Of a stretch of 5,344 bases of DNA, positions 5,300 through 5,344 are shown one piece after another. The notes beneath the pieces were generated by a model. That model ran no database searches, was not told the origin of the DNA, and saw only the letters and a program-made list of their open reading frames with translations. This DNA is from Lachnospiraceae bacterium (GTDB lineage: Bacteria; Bacillota; Clostridia; Lachnospirales; Lachnospiraceae), in the NCBI GenBank assembly GCA_009774145.1, contig VSND01000130.1, forward strand, positions 1 to 5,344. Direction: 5' to 3'. The position numbers and the translations under genes were made by a program. How positions within the stretch are numbered: the first letter of the stretch is position 1; each line of letters begins with the position of its first letter.

Positions 5300-5344
5300 C
5301 CCAGCTCCTCCCTTTTTGTTTCCCCACACATTTCATTTTCTTTT

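Noticed and set aside
5300..5344. Promoter for the truncated minus-strand gene
   Set aside because: Only 45 bases remain and, beyond the ribosome binding site, no -10/-35 pair can be supported; it would lie outside the window.

Overview
The window looks like a piece of a low- to mid-GC Firmicutes genome, most likely a gut clostridium of the Lachnospiraceae/Ruminococcaceae type. The reasons are strong AGGAGG-type ribosome binding sites, A/T-rich third positions, and the protein families present. It reads as an accessory, probably mobile-element-borne, region. A complete Bce-type antimicrobial-peptide sensing and resistance module lies between the tail of an excisionase-like helix-turn-helix gene on the left and a broken chloramphenicol-acetyltransferase-like gene on the right.

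Layout. Positions 1-132 hold the C-terminal end of a small DNA-binding protein. Its stop codon overlaps the GTG start of an OmpR-family response regulator (129-791), which in turn overlaps by ATGA an intramembrane-sensing histidine kinase (788-1792). A 266-base non-coding gap (1793-2058) follows. It contains a chain of hairpins ending in a probable intrinsic terminator (1862-1891), an inverted-repeat operator candidate (1904-1928), a promoter with a good -10 and a poor -35, and a perfect 32-bp palindrome (1969-2000) at the predicted transcription start. Next come the ABC transporter ATPase (2059-2829), the ten-helix permease with a large extracellular domain (2816-4840), and a previously easy-to-miss 46-codon gene for a single-pass membrane protein (4844-4984) with its own strong ribosome binding site. 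Two hairpins (4993-5034 and 5059-5093) close the operon. A 5' fragment of a CAT-like acetyltransferase gene runs toward it on the minus strand (5299 to 5057).

How the genes work together (family knowledge plus inference). In Bce-type modules the permease binds a cell-envelope-active peptide, or its complex with a lipid II-cycle intermediate, through its extracellular domain. The ATPase powers release or removal. The kinase has almost no extracellular part and senses transporter activity through the membrane. The regulator then switches on the transporter promoter. Everything needed for that loop is here: kinase, regulator, a candidate regulator-dependent promoter in front of the transporter genes, and the transporter.

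The least explained parts are the 46-residue membrane protein, the long palindrome at the transporter promoter, the unusual spacing of the putative operator half-sites, and the translational coupling of the two-component system to an excisionase-like gene. The actual substrate cannot be read from the sequence.
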